A DNA stretch of 44,776 bases, taken from Actinotignum timonense (GTDB lineage: Bacteria; Actinomycetota; Actinomycetes; Actinomycetales; Actinomycetaceae). The stretch lies in contig NZ_LT706966.1 in NCBI RefSeq assembly GCF_900155575.1, forward strand, positions 1,588,182 through 1,632,957. The letters run 5' to 3'. The first letter of the stretch is position 1; every line of letters starts with the position of its first letter. Of the stretch, positions 7,986 through 15,902 are shown piece by piece. The notes under the pieces were generated by a model, which saw only the letters and a list, made by a program, of their open reading frames with translations, had not been told where the DNA came from and searched no databases. The translations under genes were made by a program, and so were the position numbers.

Positions 7986-9770
7986 ATGAGAAAATTATCC
8001 TTCCTGGGGATGTCCCAGTACGTGGGCGCGGCCACCTGCGTGTGCCTGGCGGTGGTACTCCTCCCGCGCAGTATTCAACGCGGGGCGCCTTTCGCGAACC
8101 CCACCCTCGTGGGTGCGATGGCGCTGGCGGGAGCCGCGGTGCTCGCGCTCGTGGTGGCGGCCACCATCGCCGCCTCCCGCGTGGTGCCCGGAAAAGCCGC
8201 CCACCAGGTGGTTTCCCGCTATATCTCCCCGGCTTTCGGCACCGTTGCCGCCGCCGCGCGCTTCGCCGCGTTCGCGCTGCTGCTGGTGCTGGCCGCCGGG
8301 CTGGTGGGCATGGCGGTCAATGCCCTCACCCCGCTGGCGGTGGACGGGCGGCTCATCCAAATCCCGCTGGTGGTGGTGTGTGCCCTGCCCGCGCTGGTGC
8401 ACTGGCGCCTGCCCCTGGCGGGGGCGCTGCTCGCCGTGCTGGCGGCGAGCGGGGTGATTATCGCAACCCTGGTGACCGGGCTGGTGCGCGAGGCCCGCGG
8501 CACCGTCTCCCTCGCCGATCTCATCACGAACCGCGCCGAAGAACTCCCCGGCTCCCAAGCCATCCACCCGCTCGGAAATACCTTCGTTATTATGTGCTTC
8601 CTGGCCGCGGTGGTGCTGCTGGTGGGCGGGCGCATCGGCACCGGACGGGAACGTTTCCTAGGGCCGCGCGCCCTGAGCACCATTGCCGGCATCGCCGCGG
8701 TGGTGCTCTCGGGCACCTTCTACCTGGAAATGCGCCTGGATATTCTCACGGTCCCGGTAGGCCTGCCGAGCATCGTCATGGGCACCGCGTTCTGGGGGAG
8801 TACCGGGCGTATTATCACCGCGATTGCTTTCGGTTTCCTGGGTTTGATCTGCGTTTTCGTGGTGTACGAACGCCTCCCGCGCCTATTGCGGGAACTTGCT
8901 TTCGACGGCGCCCTGCCCGCTCGCCTGGCCGCCCCGGAAGCTTCCCGGGCCCGCAGCGGCGTGGTCTTGCTAGTGGCGGTCCTTGCCGGCGCCCTCGGGG
9001 TATTTTTATCGACGACGCACGCCGGCGTCGTCGCCCTTGTCTTTGTATGTTTCCTTATCTTCACGCTCCATTGCGCGGCTCTCTCCCTGCGCGGCGGGCA
9101 GATTCTCAAAACTTCGGAGCGGCGGGAAGAACGCCGGGCCGCGCATGCTTCGCGCTGGGGTTTCGCTTTCTTCGCGCTGGCGGGATTCCTTGTTTTGCTC
9201 GTCACGGTGGCCATGCAGCCGGCCTGGACGCTGACCTCGCTGGCGGCGGTGGCGGTGCCCACGGCGGGGATGCTCATCGCTCAGCGCGGGCGCGGAAAAA
9301 TGAGCGCCCACCTCAAACCGCTGGACCTGGGGGCCGGGCGGCGCCTACCGGTCCGCACCCACGCCGTGGTGCTAGTTCAAGAACTCAATTTGCCGACCCT
9401 GCGGGCGGTCACCTACGCGCGGGCGCTGCGCCCCTCCACCCTCACTGCCCTCACCGTGGACCTGAGTGAAAGCCGTACCGCTGCGCTGCGCGCCGCCTGG
9501 AGCCAATCCCAATTACCGGTGGGATTGACGGTGCTGGGCAATCCCACCAGCGGGGCGCGCGGGCCGCTGGTGGACTATATTCGTTTCCTTCTCGATACCC
9601 ACCCGCAGGATATTGTGCTGGTTATCGCCCCGAAGGTGGTCTCCACCACCCTGTGGCATCGGGTGTACCTGCGCCGTTCCGTGCCCGCGCTTTTCGCTGA
9701 CCTGTCCTATGACTCGCGCCTCATGCTGGTGCAAGTTCCCTACCAAATCCATTCGGGAGAAGACCTGTGA
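7986..9770 (+). CDS. Diverged APC-type membrane permease with C-terminal soluble domain
   Basis: A 594-residue protein with about 11-12 hydrophobic segments in the first 430 residues and a soluble C-terminus of about 150 residues. At this position other actinobacteria carry an APC-superfamily permease (the Rv2690c group). Length, topology and the C-terminal domain (THAVVLVQELNLPTLRAVTYARAL, USP-like) fit that group, but the standard N-terminal motif around SDALSSVAYA is absent and overall similarity looks low. The transported substrate is unknown. The ATG at 7986 is preceded by no clear Shine-Dalgarno sequence, and a GTG at 7983 is equally possible. The stop overlaps the methyltransferase start as GTGA, so the two are coupled. 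Confidence 0.75.
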   Translation: MRKLSFLGMSQYVGAATCVCLAVVLLPRSIQRGAPFANPTLVGAMALAGAAVLALVVAATIAASRVVPGKAAHQVVSRYISPAFGTVAAAARFAAFALLLVLAAGLVGMAVNALTPLAVDGRLIQIPLVVVCALPALVHWRLPLAGALLAVLAASGVIIATLVTGLVREARGTVSLADLITNRAEELPGSQAIHPLGNTFVIMCFLAAVVLLVGGRIGTGRERFLGPRALSTIAGIAAVVLSGTFYLEMRLDILTVPVGLPSIVMGTAFWGSTGRIITAIAFGFLGLICVFVVYERLPRLLRELAFDGALPARLAAPEASRARSGVVLLVAVLAGALGVFLSTTHAGVVALVFVCFLIFTLHCAALSLRGGQILKTSERREERRAAHASRWGFAFFALAGFLVLLVTVAMQPAWTLTSLAAVAVPTAGMLIAQRGRGKMSAHLKPLDLGAGRRLPVRTHAVVLVQELNLPTLRAVTYARALRPSTLTALTVDLSESRTAALRAAWSQSQLPVGLTVLGNPTSGARGPLVDYIRFLLDTHPQDIVLVIAPKVVSTTLWHRVYLRRSVPALFADLSYDSRLMLVQVPYQIHSGEDL

Positions 9771-11035
9771 CCACCCCTGCTGCTCAAGCTCATCATTCGA
9801 CCGTCGATATCACCCTGGAGGATATCGGCCACGGCGGTATTGCCATCGGGCGCGCCGAAGGCAAAGCAATCCTGGCTCGCTTCGGGTTGCCCGGGGAACA
9901 CGTGCGGGTAGCGCTCACCGAGGAACGCGCCCGTTTCGCCCGCGGGGATGTGATTGAGGTGCTCGGCGAGCCCTCGCCCTACCGCCAAGCCCATCCCTGG
10001 CCAGAAGCCGGGCCCGGGGGCGTGGGCGGCGCGGACCTGGGGCACGTGATCTTCGACTACCAGCACGAGTGGAAAACCCAGGTGCTCGCCGCCACGCTGC
10101 GCCGCATCGGCGGGCAGGCACTCAGCGATCACCTGGCGGAGCAGGGCATTATTCCCGAGGTCACCGCCCTGGAATCCGACCGCGCCAGCGGCGGCTGGGC
10201 GAGCCGCACCCGCATCGACGTAACCGTGAGCACGGGGCGCTTCGGAATGTTCCGCGAAGGTAGCCGCGAAGGTCTCCCCATTACCTCCATGCCCCTCGCG
10301 GTGCAGGAGATTGAGGAGCTGGGCCTATGGGACGGCAGCTACCTCACTCGTTTGGCGCGCAGTATCGGCCCGCTGCGCGAGGGCCAACGGGTGCGTATCC
10401 TCGCCCCCTCAGCCAGCCCGGTGGCAGTAAGCATCGGCGGGCGCACCTTCGACGCGACCGGTGCGGAATGCTCCCCCTTCGCGCGCGAAGAAGTCTCGGT
10501 GGGAGAGAACAGCTACCGCTACCGGGTACGGGCCTCCGGTTTTTGGCAGGTCCACCGCGAAGCACCGGCCACCCTCATCGACCTGGTGACCCGCGCGGCT
10601 GAGGTTGAACCCGGCGACCATATCCTCGAACTCTACGCGGGAGCCGGGCTGCTCACCGTGCCGCTGGCCCGCGCCACCGGGCCAACCGGCCGGGTGGAAA
10701 GCCTTGAGGGTGCGCGTACCGCGGTGGAAGACGCCCGGGCGAACCTGCGGGGCTACCCGTGGGCACGTGCCCGCACCGCCGCTATTTCGGTACGGAATAT
10801 TAGCGACGCCGATATTCTCCTCGCCGATCCTCCCCGGAGCGGATTGGGAATCGCGGCGGCCCGGGCCGCCGCAGCCAGCCGCGCCCGCCGGATCGTCCTG
10901 GTGTCCTGCGATCCGGCCGCGCTGGCCCGCGATGTGGCCGCCATGGTGGAGTCCGGGCGGAGCGTGGAGTCCATGCGCGCCGTCGATCTTTTCCCCAATA
11001 CCCACCATTTCGAAGTGGTGACGGCGCTGCGCTAG
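9767..11035 (+). CDS. TRAM-domain class I SAM-dependent RNA methyltransferase (TrmA/RlmD-like)
   Basis: Predicted tRNA or rRNA uridine-5-methyltransferase of 422 residues. The N-terminal TRAM domain covers about 10-67. The catalytic part shows FWQVH (259-263), SAM motif LELYAGAGLL (287-296), ADPPRSG (353-359), the nucleophile Cys381 in LVSCDP and NTHHFEVV near the end. All catalytic motifs look intact. The region that normally carries the iron-sulfur cysteines reads HPWPEAGPGGVGGADLGH (76-93), with Trp, Val and Ala where homologues have Cys. The target base is not predictable. The start is GTG with GGAGAAG upstream and a four-base overlap with the permease gene. It converges with the RNase D gene, six bases apart. 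Confidence 0.88.
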   Translation: MTTPAAQAHHSTVDITLEDIGHGGIAIGRAEGKAILARFGLPGEHVRVALTEERARFARGDVIEVLGEPSPYRQAHPWPEAGPGGVGGADLGHVIFDYQHEWKTQVLAATLRRIGGQALSDHLAEQGIIPEVTALESDRASGGWASRTRIDVTVSTGRFGMFREGSREGLPITSMPLAVQEIEELGLWDGSYLTRLARSIGPLREGQRVRILAPSASPVAVSIGGRTFDATGAECSPFAREEVSVGENSYRYRVRASGFWQVHREAPATLIDLVTRAAEVEPGDHILELYAGAGLLTVPLARATGPTGRVESLEGARTAVEDARANLRGYPWARARTAAISVRNISDADILLADPPRSGLGIAAARAAAASRARRIVLVSCDPAALARDVAAMVESGRSVESMRAVDLFPNTHHFEVVTALR

Positions 11036-11041
11036 GCAGTT

Positions 11042-12256
11042 TTAGCGCACCGCGGCGGCAATCCAGGTGGCGGTATTCTCCACCTGCCAGGGGCGGGCTC
11101 CCAGCTCAGCTAGCGCATCGCCAATGGCGGGAGCGGTGCGCGCTACCCGGTGGCGCAAGAGGCGCGCCAGTTCGCGCTGCACGGCCGGTTTGAGAAGCAC
11201 ATCGTGGCGGATTCCCAGCTCCGCCGCGCGTTCCTGAACGGCGCCGCGCACGTGATCGAGCAGGTGTGGAATGCCGCGCTCAGCGCGCCGAGCGGGGCGG
11301 GCCGGTGCCGGTTCGGGAAGTTCGGAACTCGGCAGCGCCCAGGCCTTCGCTACCGCCTGCCACAGGGCCGGCGCCAAGTACTGTTTGCCCCCGCTGCGCA
11401 GCGGCCGGGCGGTACGCACATCGGCCAGGGAGCGCGGGCGGCGCCGCGCGAGGGCCGCGATATCGGCGCGGGAGAGCACCAGGTCGGGGGCGGTATCGGT
11501 GGTTTGCGCGATACGATCCCGCGCCTGCCACAGGGCCCGAACCAGGGCAAGATCACGCCGGGAAGAGAAATCTTGGCGGTGGGTGGCGCGCCGCCACGGC
11601 TCCGCGGGGGCGGCTTTGGGTGGCCGAGTGCGGATCTCTTCAAATTCTTGGGCCGCCCACTCCAGGCGCCCGGCCCGCTCCAGGCGCTCAAGCTGCACCT
11701 CGCGCAGAGGCGCGAGCAATTCCACATCGAGGGCGGCATAGGAACGCAGCTCATCGGCGAGCGGGCGTTCGGACCAATCCGCCTGCGAATGCTCTTTCGC
11801 CAGGAGCAACCCCAGATTCTCCGCCAGCTGAGCCTGTAAGGAGATATGTTCATCGCCCAACAGCAGCGCGGCCACCTCGGTATCGAAAAGCTTGCCGGGC
11901 CCCGGGCGCAAACCGAGTTCCCCCAGGGAGGGCAAATCCTGATCGGCGGCGTGCAAAATCCACACGGTATCGTCAAGAATCCCGGCCAGCTCCGGGTAAT
12001 ATTCTTCATTTCCCACCGGATCACACAGCAGGGTTCCGGAACCTTCGCGGCGCAGTTGAATCAGGTAGGCCCGGGCCGAATAGCGGATACCCATGGCGCG
12101 TTCCACATCCACGGCCACGGGGCCACTCCCGCGCCGCAGCCTCGTGAGCGCGGGGCGATAGGCGGAGCCGGTGGTGAGCGGCGGGATACCTTCGCGCGGG
12201 GTATCCACATGAATCAGGGTGGGATCCTCGCTCCAGCGAATAGAAGAAGACGTCAT
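11042..12256 (-). CDS. Ribonuclease D-like 3'-5' exonuclease with HRDC domain
   Basis: A DEDDy-type 3'-5' exonuclease of 404 residues. The active-site set is visible: Asp50 and Glu52 (AVDVE), Asp107 (HAADQDL), and Tyr173 with Asp177 (RSYAALDVELL). An HRDC domain follows at about 210-295 (FSSRRDLALVRALWQARDR). It probably trims RNA 3' ends, and the same family sits here in other actinobacteria (the Rv2681 group). I chose the ATG at 12256 because GAGG lies just upstream and the family fold begins soon after; an in-frame start at 12340 would add 28 residues with no family resemblance. The DUF3000 gene is upstream on the same strand. Confidence 0.87.
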   Translation of the reverse strand: MTSSSIRWSEDPTLIHVDTPREGIPPLTTGSAYRPALTRLRRGSGPVAVDVERAMGIRYSARAYLIQLRREGSGTLLCDPVGNEEYYPELAGILDDTVWILHAADQDLPSLGELGLRPGPGKLFDTEVAALLLGDEHISLQAQLAENLGLLLAKEHSQADWSERPLADELRSYAALDVELLAPLREVQLERLERAGRLEWAAQEFEEIRTRPPKAAPAEPWRRATHRQDFSSRRDLALVRALWQARDRIAQTTDTAPDLVLSRADIAALARRRPRSLADVRTARPLRSGGKQYLAPALWQAVAKAWALPSSELPEPAPARPARRAERGIPHLLDHVRGAVQERAAELGIRHDVLLKPAVQRELARLLRHRVARTAPAIGDALAELGARPWQVENTATWIAAAVR

Positions 12257-12358
12257 AACCTCACAACTGCTCAGACTAGGGGCCGCGGTTAATACTAGCG
12301 GGCATACGCAGGTGCGGGGCTGCCACGCGCAGGGCGCCACCTCCTAGCGGGAGTGCCC

Positions 12359-12931
12359 CTAGCGGGCTGGCAGCGCCGTCGTTCCTTCCGGAGCTAAACC
12401 GCAAGCGAGCGCGATAAAATCCGCCCACGCCCGCACGTGGTGATAAAGATCGGGGCTGCTCGGGGTCCAGGAAGCCCGCAATTCCAGTTCGGTGAGGGAG
12501 GAGGAAAGCTCCAGCCCGCCGAAAGTTTCGTTATACATGCGGGTGACGGTACCGACCAGGTGGTGGTAATCAGCGCCGTGCGCATCCAGGGTATCGGCCA
12601 GCCACGCCCAGGCAACTTCGCCGAGCAGCGGATCGCCAGCCATGGCCGCGTCCATCGGCGCCCCCATATGGCACACAATCCGGAAGGTTCCGTGCCAGGC
12701 CTCCTGACCGGCCGGGTCGTGGAGTACCACGAAGCGGGCTCCGCCGCGATAGCTTTCCGGCTCCATCGCCGTCGAATCATTAATCTCAGCCTGCAGCGCA
12801 ACAGCCCACGGAGCAATGCGTTTCGGGGGCGGTATCTGCACGATGTGCAGCTCGGGACGAAACTCGTGTCCGCGCAGGCTATCGAGCGCGGTGAGGAAGT
12901 CCTCGGGTGCATGAATCTGAGACACGCTCAT
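12359..12931 (-). CDS. DUF3000 family protein
   Basis: A 190-residue soluble protein of the actinobacterial DUF3000 family (the Rv2680 group), function unknown. Diagnostic stretches are IPPPKRIAPWAVALQAEI, VVLHDPAGQEAWHGTFRIV, MAGDPLLGEVAWAWL and LELRASWTPSS. The ATG at 12931 fits the start of homology, though the ribosome-binding site is poor; the open frame continues upstream without family resemblance. It stands 102 bp before the RNase D gene on the same strand, the usual partner order, and is divergent from the FemAB gene (60 bp). Confidence 0.87.
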   Translation of the reverse strand: MSVSQIHAPEDFLTALDSLRGHEFRPELHIVQIPPPKRIAPWAVALQAEINDSTAMEPESYRGGARFVVLHDPAGQEAWHGTFRIVCHMGAPMDAAMAGDPLLGEVAWAWLADTLDAHGADYHHLVGTVTRMYNETFGGLELSSSLTELELRASWTPSSPDLYHHVRAWADFIALACGLAPEGTTALPAR

Positions 12932-12991
12932 TACCGTAATGCGCCCGCGCGCGGGTTTTAGCCAGGCGCGCCGCGCAGGTAGGATGGCGGC

Positions 12992-14041
12992 ATGTCTACA
13001 CTCTCGCTGTCGCGGATCGATGACACCACCTACCTGGAGCTGGCTGCCGGCCACGGCCTGCCCCTCGAGCAGCTGCCCGCCTGGGACCGCTACGAGGATG
13101 CCCTGCCCGGCCACGCACCGTTCGGGCGTTTCCTGTGGCGCGATAGCGCAGGTGCACCGCGTGCCCTTATTTCTCTGACCCGGATGGAAGGGCGCGGTTT
13201 CACTTACCTGTGGGCGAAAAAAGGCCCGGTGTGGCTCGGGGAACGGCCCGCGGCGGCGGAAGAACTGGAGTTCCGGACCGCGCTGGCGCGGCTGGTGCGG
13301 GGCGCGGATCGCAGCCTCGCCTTCATGCGGATTCACGCCTGGCACCCGGCCCCGGATCTGCACGAATTACTGCAAACGGTCACCTATGATCGCACCGTTA
13401 TGGTCGACGTCGCACGCCCGGATGCGGAGATCCGGGCGAGTTTCTCCAAGTCGGGGCGCCGCCAAGCACGCAAAGCCGAGGCAGAAGGCCTGGAATTTTG
13501 CGATGAAACGGAGCGGGCCCGGGAGGTTTTCCCGGAGCTGTACGCCATTCTCACCGAAACGGCCACCCGGGATGATTTCGGGGCGGCACCCATGAGCCAA
13601 TACGTGACCATGCTGGAATCCCTGGGTCCGGACCACGCCCGGCTTTTCGTGGCGCGTGCGGAGGGGCGGGCGCTGGCCTGGCAGATCGTGCTGGCTACCG
13701 ATGACCTCGGGGAAGCCTATTACGCGGCAACCAGTGCGGAGGCTCGCCAGCGCCACGCCTCCATGTTCATGGATCTGCACACCATAACGTGGCTGCGGGA
13801 AACCGGGCGGAAAGCTTATGACCTGATGGGGGTGCATTCGGAGCGCGCCCCGCAATTAGAAGGCGTGACCGGCTACAAACAAAAATTCGCTGCCGAGTTC
13901 ACCGAGGTGGCCGGTGCCTGGGACGTGCCGCTGCGCCCGCGCTACTATCGCGGTCTCAAGCTGGCGCTGCGCGCCAAACGCTCCGCGGTGGGTGCGGTTC
14001 GGACTGCCCGGGGCCGCCTGGGCCGGCGCGGTAGGGGCTGA
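12992..14041 (+). CDS. FemAB/FemX-type peptidoglycan bridge aminoacyltransferase
   Basis: A 349-residue member of the FemABX family, which uses aminoacyl-tRNA to add amino acids to the lipid II side chain. Two GNAT-like subdomains are expected. Visible family signatures are the substrate-side segment SFSKSGRRQARKAEAEG (about 150-166) and the C-terminal YYAATSAEARQRHASMFM followed by YDLMGVHSERAPQLEGVTGYKQKF, as in other FemAB proteins. The C-terminus is very basic. The added residue (Gly, Ala, Ser or other) cannot be told. AGGATGG upstream supports the ATG. The 3' end overlaps convergent treZ by 86 bp. Confidence 0.87.
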   Translation: MSTLSLSRIDDTTYLELAAGHGLPLEQLPAWDRYEDALPGHAPFGRFLWRDSAGAPRALISLTRMEGRGFTYLWAKKGPVWLGERPAAAEELEFRTALARLVRGADRSLAFMRIHAWHPAPDLHELLQTVTYDRTVMVDVARPDAEIRASFSKSGRRQARKAEAEGLEFCDETERAREVFPELYAILTETATRDDFGAAPMSQYVTMLESLGPDHARLFVARAEGRALAWQIVLATDDLGEAYYAATSAEARQRHASMFMDLHTITWLRETGRKAYDLMGVHSERAPQLEGVTGYKQKFAAEFTEVAGAWDVPLRPRYYRGLKLALRAKRSAVGAVRTARGRLGRRGRG

Positions 14042-15902
14042 GCACCGCGAAACCGGGCCCGGAAAAATCAACATAGGATTCGGCCACGCTCACGCTGCCC
14101 CAGGTGAGGAGTGTATGCAGATGGCCCGCCTCGGGCGGCAGCTGCATCCGGGTTGGATGCGCAGCAGCGGCGGCCGTTTCTTCCGCTTGTGTTTCCGCTT
14201 GTGTTTCATCTTGTTTATTGGCGGTTGTTTCGGCGGGGAGCGGGTCGGCCGCGCCTATATGGAAAACCACGAAGCTGGCTCCGCGCCGGTAATATCCCGC
14301 CTCACCCAGGCGCACGATCTCCGAATCCTCCCGGTTGGGGGAAGAAAAATCTGGGTGCTCGCGCCGTAGCCGCAGGAGCTCCCGGGTCGCCTCGAGATAG
14401 CGAGCATGGGAGGGCTCCTCGAGTTCCGCCCAGTCCAGGTGCGAGCGCGTGAACGTAGAAAGCGCCTGGGGTGGGGGAATCTGGCCGGCGTGCTCACCCC
14501 AATTCCAGTCACGAAATTCCGCAATCCGCCCCGCATCCACACGTTCCCCTAGCTCCGGAGTGTGATCGGTGAAGAATTGGAAGGGCGCGGAAGCACTCCA
14601 CTCCTGACCCATAAAGAGAAGAGGCGTGAAGGGGGAGAGCAGCATGAGCGCATCAGCAACAAGGGTGTGTTCTGCACTCACAATAGAGGAGCGGCGGTCA
14701 CCCAGGGCTCGGTTACCCACCTGGTCATGGTTTTCGGTGTAGGCGAGGAAACGGCGCGAATCGAGGGCAGCGGGTACCGGTGCGCCCCAGTTCTGCTTGC
14801 GGAAACTAGAGAAATTACCGTCGTGCACGAAGACACGGCGCATGGCCTTTTCCAGGGCTCCGGGAAGCGCAAAATCCCCGTAATAGGCGAAATCTTCCCC
14901 GGTCACATAGACATGCAGGGCATGGTGAATATCATCAGCCCACTGCATATCCATACCGTAGCCTCCCGCCCTTGTGGGGCGCAGCATCCTCACATCATTG
15001 AGATCGGATTCTGCCACGAGGGCGATATGCCGGCCGGTTTCCGCGGCGAAAGCCGCGGCGGCGTCGGATAATTCCGCGAGAATGTGTTTACTGGAGCGGT
15101 CGCGGATAGCGTGGACGGCGTCAAGCCGAAAAATATCCACGTGGTAATCGCGGGCCCACTGGAGCATATTGTCAATAAAATAACGCCGCACCGGGCCGGA
15201 ATCCGGGCCGTCCACGTTCACACCCGGGCCCCACACCGAAGAATAGCGATCCGTGGTGTAGGGGCCGAACTCAGCTAAGAAATTCCCGTCGGGCCCGAAA
15301 TGGTTATAGACCACGTCTAGGCATATCGCCAGGCCAGCGCGGTGTGCGGCCTCGACGAAACGCGCGAAACCCGCCGGACCACCGTAATTTTCGGTGACCG
15401 CATAGATATCCACGCCGTCATAGCCCCAATTACGGGTGCCGGGCACCGGGCAAATCGGCATAACCTCCACGATATCCACCCCGAGCTCGCGCAGGTACCC
15501 GAATTTTTGCGCCGCCGCATCGAAAGTGCCCTCCGGAGTGAAGGTGCCAATATGCATTTCGTAAAAGACCTTGCCGAGCGGATCCACCCCGGGGAAAGGC
15601 GACAACTCGAAGGCATCGAGATCAATAATTTCGGAAGGGCCCATGACTCCTTCGGGCTGGCGCCGGGTGCGCGGATCGGGCAGGCCCATCCCGCCATCCA
15701 GACTGATGCGGTAGCGGGTGCCGGCCGGCAGGGGAGTATCAAGGATCCACCATCCCGGCCCGCTGGCCAGGGCCGCGCCGTCGCGCCCCGCGCGCGCTGC
15801 CGCAATATCCGCGGCGGTGACCGGCCGGAAGGGGAGGAGCTCCCCGTCTACCAGGGCCTCAACGCTCGTACGGCCCGGCGCCCATACGCTCAGCGGTTCC
15901 AT
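13956..15902 (-). CDS. treZ: Malto-oligosyltrehalose trehalohydrolase (TreZ)
   Basis: Releases trehalose from maltooligosyl-trehalose made by TreY; cytoplasmic GH13 enzyme. The 648 residues include an N-terminal beta-sandwich (1-105), the barrel with YNHFGPDGN, nucleophile Asp261 (FRLDAVHAI), acid Glu298 (VAESDLND) and Asp393 (TENHDQVGNR), then a C-terminal domain. It is longer than the usual 570-600. The extra length comes from a Gln/Glu/Thr/Ala-rich insertion near residues 575-610, partly made of 12-bp repeats, and about 25 residues past the normal end. Those last residues overlap the convergent FemAB gene. The start ATG overlaps the treY stop by one base (TAATG), so it is the last gene of glgX-treY-treZ. 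Confidence 0.93.
   Translation of the reverse strand: MEPLSVWAPGRTSVEALVDGELLPFRPVTAADIAAARAGRDGAALASGPGWWILDTPLPAGTRYRISLDGGMGLPDPRTRRQPEGVMGPSEIIDLDAFELSPFPGVDPLGKVFYEMHIGTFTPEGTFDAAAQKFGYLRELGVDIVEVMPICPVPGTRNWGYDGVDIYAVTENYGGPAGFARFVEAAHRAGLAICLDVVYNHFGPDGNFLAEFGPYTTDRYSSVWGPGVNVDGPDSGPVRRYFIDNMLQWARDYHVDIFRLDAVHAIRDRSSKHILAELSDAAAAFAAETGRHIALVAESDLNDVRMLRPTRAGGYGMDMQWADDIHHALHVYVTGEDFAYYGDFALPGALEKAMRRVFVHDGNFSSFRKQNWGAPVPAALDSRRFLAYTENHDQVGNRALGDRRSSIVSAEHTLVADALMLLSPFTPLLFMGQEWSASAPFQFFTDHTPELGERVDAGRIAEFRDWNWGEHAGQIPPPQALSTFTRSHLDWAELEEPSHARYLEATRELLRLRREHPDFSSPNREDSEIVRLGEAGYYRRGASFVVFHIGAADPLPAETTANKQDETQAETQAEETAAAAAHPTRMQLPPEAGHLHTLLTWGSVSVAESYVDFSGPGFAVLSPYRAGPGGPGQSEPHPPRSVWRAAPA
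14181..14216. repeat. 12-bp in-frame tandem repeat inside treZ
   Basis: Two identical 12-bp units (TTCCGCTTGTGT at 14181-14192 and 14193-14204) and a third degenerate unit (14205-14216). On the coding minus strand they encode a KQDE-TQAE-TQAE pattern in the low-complexity insertion of TreZ. Confidence 0.75.

Noticed and set aside
8042-9469. 475-codon plus-strand frame rich in Arg, Pro and Gly
   Set aside because: It is a shifted frame of the APC-like permease gene; its composition is typical of a GC-rich shadow frame.
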